DNA from: an uncultured Leucothrix sp.
GTDB taxonomy: Bacteria; Pseudomonadota; Gammaproteobacteria; Thiotrichales; Thiotrichaceae
Reading direction: 5' to 3'
Assembly (NCBI GenBank): GCA_938004025.1
Contig: CALKXC010000132.1
Coordinates: forward strand, 1 to 8,589
Length of the DNA: 8,589 nucleotides
The notes beneath the pieces are model-generated. The model was not told the origin of the DNA, did not search any database, and saw only the letters and a list, made by a program, of their open reading frames with translations. Below, one piece after another: positions 6,931-8,589 of this stretch. Each line of letters opens with the position of its first letter. Position 1 is the stretch's first letter. The translations under genes were made by a program, and so were the position numbers.

Positions 6931-8303
6931 GTCAAAATCCTAATGTAATCCCCTTTATCTAACTCCTGTTGGATGTCAGCAGGAATCATATCTCTGTTAA
7001 TCATTAGGTCTCGTTCATGCAAAGGCCTTGAGTAGGCATCTTCAGTTGGTAGGCGTTTATCGATAGCGTCTAACCAGACAGGTTTGCAATGTTCGAAATC
7101 CTTTTCGAATTGCTGTTTTACTTCTTTAGCAAATTTCTCGTCATAGACGAATATATTACTTTCTGAGTGATGATAGGTAGATCCTCGAGCCATGTTATAG
7201 GAACCGATAGAAGCAATCTCATCATCAACCAAGAAATTCTTAGAATGAAAAGCACCTTCTAATTGCCATTCCCATATCTTGACGCCACTCTCTAACAACC
7301 CACGATAATGCTTGGTGCATTCTTTGTACATCCAGCCTAACAGCCCTTTAACCATCAATGATTGTGATGAATATTGTGAGTTAGTGATTAGATTGACCTC
7401 AACGCCTCGCTTCACTGCTTCTGCTAGGTACTGTGCAACTATCTTAGGGGGCCTTATGCCGTGGCATCCCCAATAAATAGAATGCTCTGCGTTTTTTATA
7501 AGTGATAGAAACGCATTCGTCAGTGGTAAATCATTATCATCATAAGGTTTATGAGCAACATAACGCACTTGAACATTACCAGCGTGGGAATCTTCGCAGA
7601 AATAGTCGGCAAATTCTACTTGCAGGTCTTGTGCTGATTTCACGTGTTGGGTTTTGACAAAGTCAGTGTAGAAAGCTGCCTGATTGGGTTGCCGGTTCTC
7701 CCACGCTCTATAGCGTGAAAAATCTTTAAGGAATTGGGTTTGGATATCCCGAACGACTGGGCCTTGTAAATGAACATCAGTATCGCGCCACGCAAACGAT
7801 TTAATTCCACCGTAGGCATATTTATCACCCCAATTAATCCCCCCTAGGATGACTTCTTTACCGTCGATGATCATGTATTTTTCATGATAATGACGTTTTA
7901 GTTTTAACTTAAGATTACGCGCTATGTGTTTAAATGGCCCCGTATTCTTGGGTAAAGGCAACCATTCATCTAGCAAGCTATTATATTGATGAATTAACGC
8001 GCCTGCTGCTTTTAACCGTTTTATCATCGGACCAGCAAACGTTGTTCGATTAACGATTTCGTCAAGAATGATTCTAACCTCAACCCCTTCTTGCAATTTT
8101 GCCACTAAAACTGCTTCGAGGCGTCGAGTCGTTTCATCTTTCATCATCGAAAACGTTGCGATATGGATGGAGTGTCTTGCCTGATCAAGTAGCCTCCAAC
8201 GAATCTGATAAGACTCGCCCCCACTCGGTAAAAATCTAATATCGTTATTGTTCTTTATTGTGCTGCTAGTGAGCGAGTCCAACATTTCAGGGGTATTTGA
8301 CAT
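6927..8303 (-). CDS. Phospholipase D superfamily protein with two HKD motifs (cardiolipin synthase-like)
   Basis: A 458-residue protein with two complete HxKx4D catalytic motifs: H140-K142-D147 in HYHEKYMIID followed by GGINWGD, and H353-K355-D360 in FHSKNFLVD followed by GSYN (367-370). Each half begins with the family's helper strand (HSIHIATFSM at 44-53, HSIYWGCHGI at 274-283). Two intact HKD motifs in one chain fit the bacterial cardiolipin synthase/phosphatidyltransferase type, which works by a phosphohistidine intermediate. There are no N-terminal membrane helices as in ClsA, so it resembles the soluble or peripheral ClsB/ClsC style; nuclease or plain phospholipase activity cannot be excluded. 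The stop overlaps the start of the YiiX-like gene. The ATG at 8303 has no strong Shine-Dalgarno. It is the first gene of the three-gene cassette. Confidence 0.9.
   Translation of the reverse strand: MSNTPEMLDSLTSSTIKNNNDIRFLPSGGESYQIRWRLLDQARHSIHIATFSMMKDETTRRLEAVLVAKLQEGVEVRIILDEIVNRTTFAGPMIKRLKAAGALIHQYNSLLDEWLPLPKNTGPFKHIARNLKLKLKRHYHEKYMIIDGKEVILGGINWGDKYAYGGIKSFAWRDTDVHLQGPVVRDIQTQFLKDFSRYRAWENRQPNQAAFYTDFVKTQHVKSAQDLQVEFADYFCEDSHAGNVQVRYVAHKPYDDNDLPLTNAFLSLIKNAEHSIYWGCHGIRPPKIVAQYLAEAVKRGVEVNLITNSQYSSQSLMVKGLLGWMYKECTKHYRGLLESGVKIWEWQLEGAFHSKNFLVDDEIASIGSYNMARGSTYHHSESNIFVYDEKFAKEVKQQFEKDFEHCKPVWLDAIDKRLPTEDAYSRPLHERDLMINRDMIPADIQQELDKGDYIRILT
6938..6941 (-). promoter_or_regulatory. Ribosome binding site of the YiiX-like gene
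   Basis: AGGA on the minus strand, 7 nt before the ATG at 6930 and inside the last codons of the phospholipase D-like gene. It supports the ATG at 6930 and efficient reinitiation after the overlapping stop. Confidence 0.6.
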
Positions 8304-8383
8304 AAAGGTAGTGTGGTTTCATTAAGTTGAATTATTATTAATGGTCGTTTTTGGATGCCTATTCGTTCATTTTTTGGCCGAAA

Positions 8384-8412
8384 GTTATAGTGTAAATGAG
8401 ATAAATAATAAA
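8384..8412 (-). promoter_or_regulatory. Candidate promoter of the phospholipase D-like cassette
   Basis: On the minus strand, TATAAC (8389-8384) is a good -10 match. A weak TTTATT (8412-8407) lies 17 bp upstream as -35. Initiation would leave a leader of about 75 nt before the ATG at 8303. The weak -35 suggests an activator or a chance match. Confidence 0.35.
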
Positions 8413-8421
8413 TTTTTACAC
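8390..8421. repeat. 7-bp inverted repeat GTGTAAA-N18-TTTACAC over the cassette promoter
   Basis: GTGTAAA at 8390-8396 and its exact complement TTTACAC at 8415-8421, separated by 18 bp. The repeat covers the proposed -35 and spacer and abuts the -10. It could be an operator for a dimeric regulator. The half-sites look like TyrR-box halves, but the spacing is wrong for that. Confidence 0.45.
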
Positions 8422-8589
8422 CAATGGCTTGAGATAAAAAAATTCTATGCAATGTTTAAGGTTAGCTCTAAAAGGATATGACCGTTCAGTTAAAAGTGTT
8501 TTTTCAAACATCAGAAACGATAGTTATTCCTCAGATACAATAAAATTAGGCTATTAATCAATCATTTACAGTCTTGTTATTTGACTAAT

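Larger units (their letters stand above)
8304..8589. other. Non-coding upstream region of the cassette
   Basis: 286 bp of AT-rich sequence with no ORF that I consider real on either strand. Apart from the proposed promoter and inverted repeat (8384-8421), I see no tRNA, terminator, riboswitch or repeat array. From 8422 to 8589 nothing is recognisable; it may contain the control region of a gene lying beyond the window. Confidence 0.6.

Noticed and set aside
7640..7828. Minus-strand 62-codon frame inside the PLD-like gene
   Set aside because: It is wholly contained in the coding sequence of the HKD protein in another frame.
8391..8420. TyrR box (TGTAAA-N6-TTTACA)
   Set aside because: The half-sites match but are 18 bp apart where a TyrR box needs 6.
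8255..8452. Minus-strand 65-codon frame overlapping the start of the PLD-like gene
   Set aside because: It overlaps the N-terminus of a well-supported gene in another frame, covers the promoter region, and has no recognisable motif.

Overview
The window looks like chromosomal DNA of a gammaproteobacterium of moderate to low GC. The gene order glyA-nrdR-ribD-ribE-ribBA and the close resemblance of GlyA to the enterobacterial/marine form point there. A marine lineage of the Alteromonadales or Oceanospirillales type is an inference; the genus cannot be named from this sequence. Every convincing gene lies on the minus strand, so transcription runs from high to low coordinates. No tRNA, rRNA, CRISPR array, transposase, integrase or phage gene was recognised.

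Region A (1-4512, right to left): a compact housekeeping operon. It runs from serine hydroxymethyltransferase (glyA), through the ribonucleotide reductase repressor NrdR, to three riboflavin biosynthesis genes: ribD, ribE (riboflavin synthase alpha) and ribBA, which leaves the window at base 1. Gaps are 8, 2 and 9 bp, followed by a 4-bp ATGA overlap, so the genes are almost certainly cotranscribed. The C-terminal half of RibBA has lost most of the GTP cyclohydrolase II zinc ligands and its GRGIGL-type loop. The protein should therefore be a DHBP synthase with a non-catalytic RibA-like domain (the RibBX type), and a separate RibA must exist elsewhere. Upstream of glyA (4513-4691) there is a strong Shine-Dalgarno, a GTG start, a plausible promoter, and a perfect 10-bp inverted repeat flanking that promoter.

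Region B (4692-8303, right to left): a three-gene cassette made of a two-HKD phospholipase D/cardiolipin-synthase-like protein, a circularly permuted NlpC/P60 (YiiX/LRAT-like) cysteine hydrolase, and a B12-binding-type radical SAM enzyme. The first two share an ATGA overlap, and the radical SAM gene follows after 55 bp. Two lipid- or acyl-directed enzyme families next to a radical SAM enzyme suggest a membrane lipid or acyl-conjugate modification pathway. This is the best candidate in the window for an undescribed system, but the function is inferred from family membership and adjacency only.

Region C (8304-8589): no supported gene. It holds the upstream region of the cassette, with a TATAAC -10-like hexamer and a 7-bp inverted repeat (GTGTAAA-N18-TTTACAC) over the putative promoter. 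A related 17-bp element (14 of 17 identical) lies in the 55-bp gap before the radical SAM gene, which hints at shared control of the cassette.
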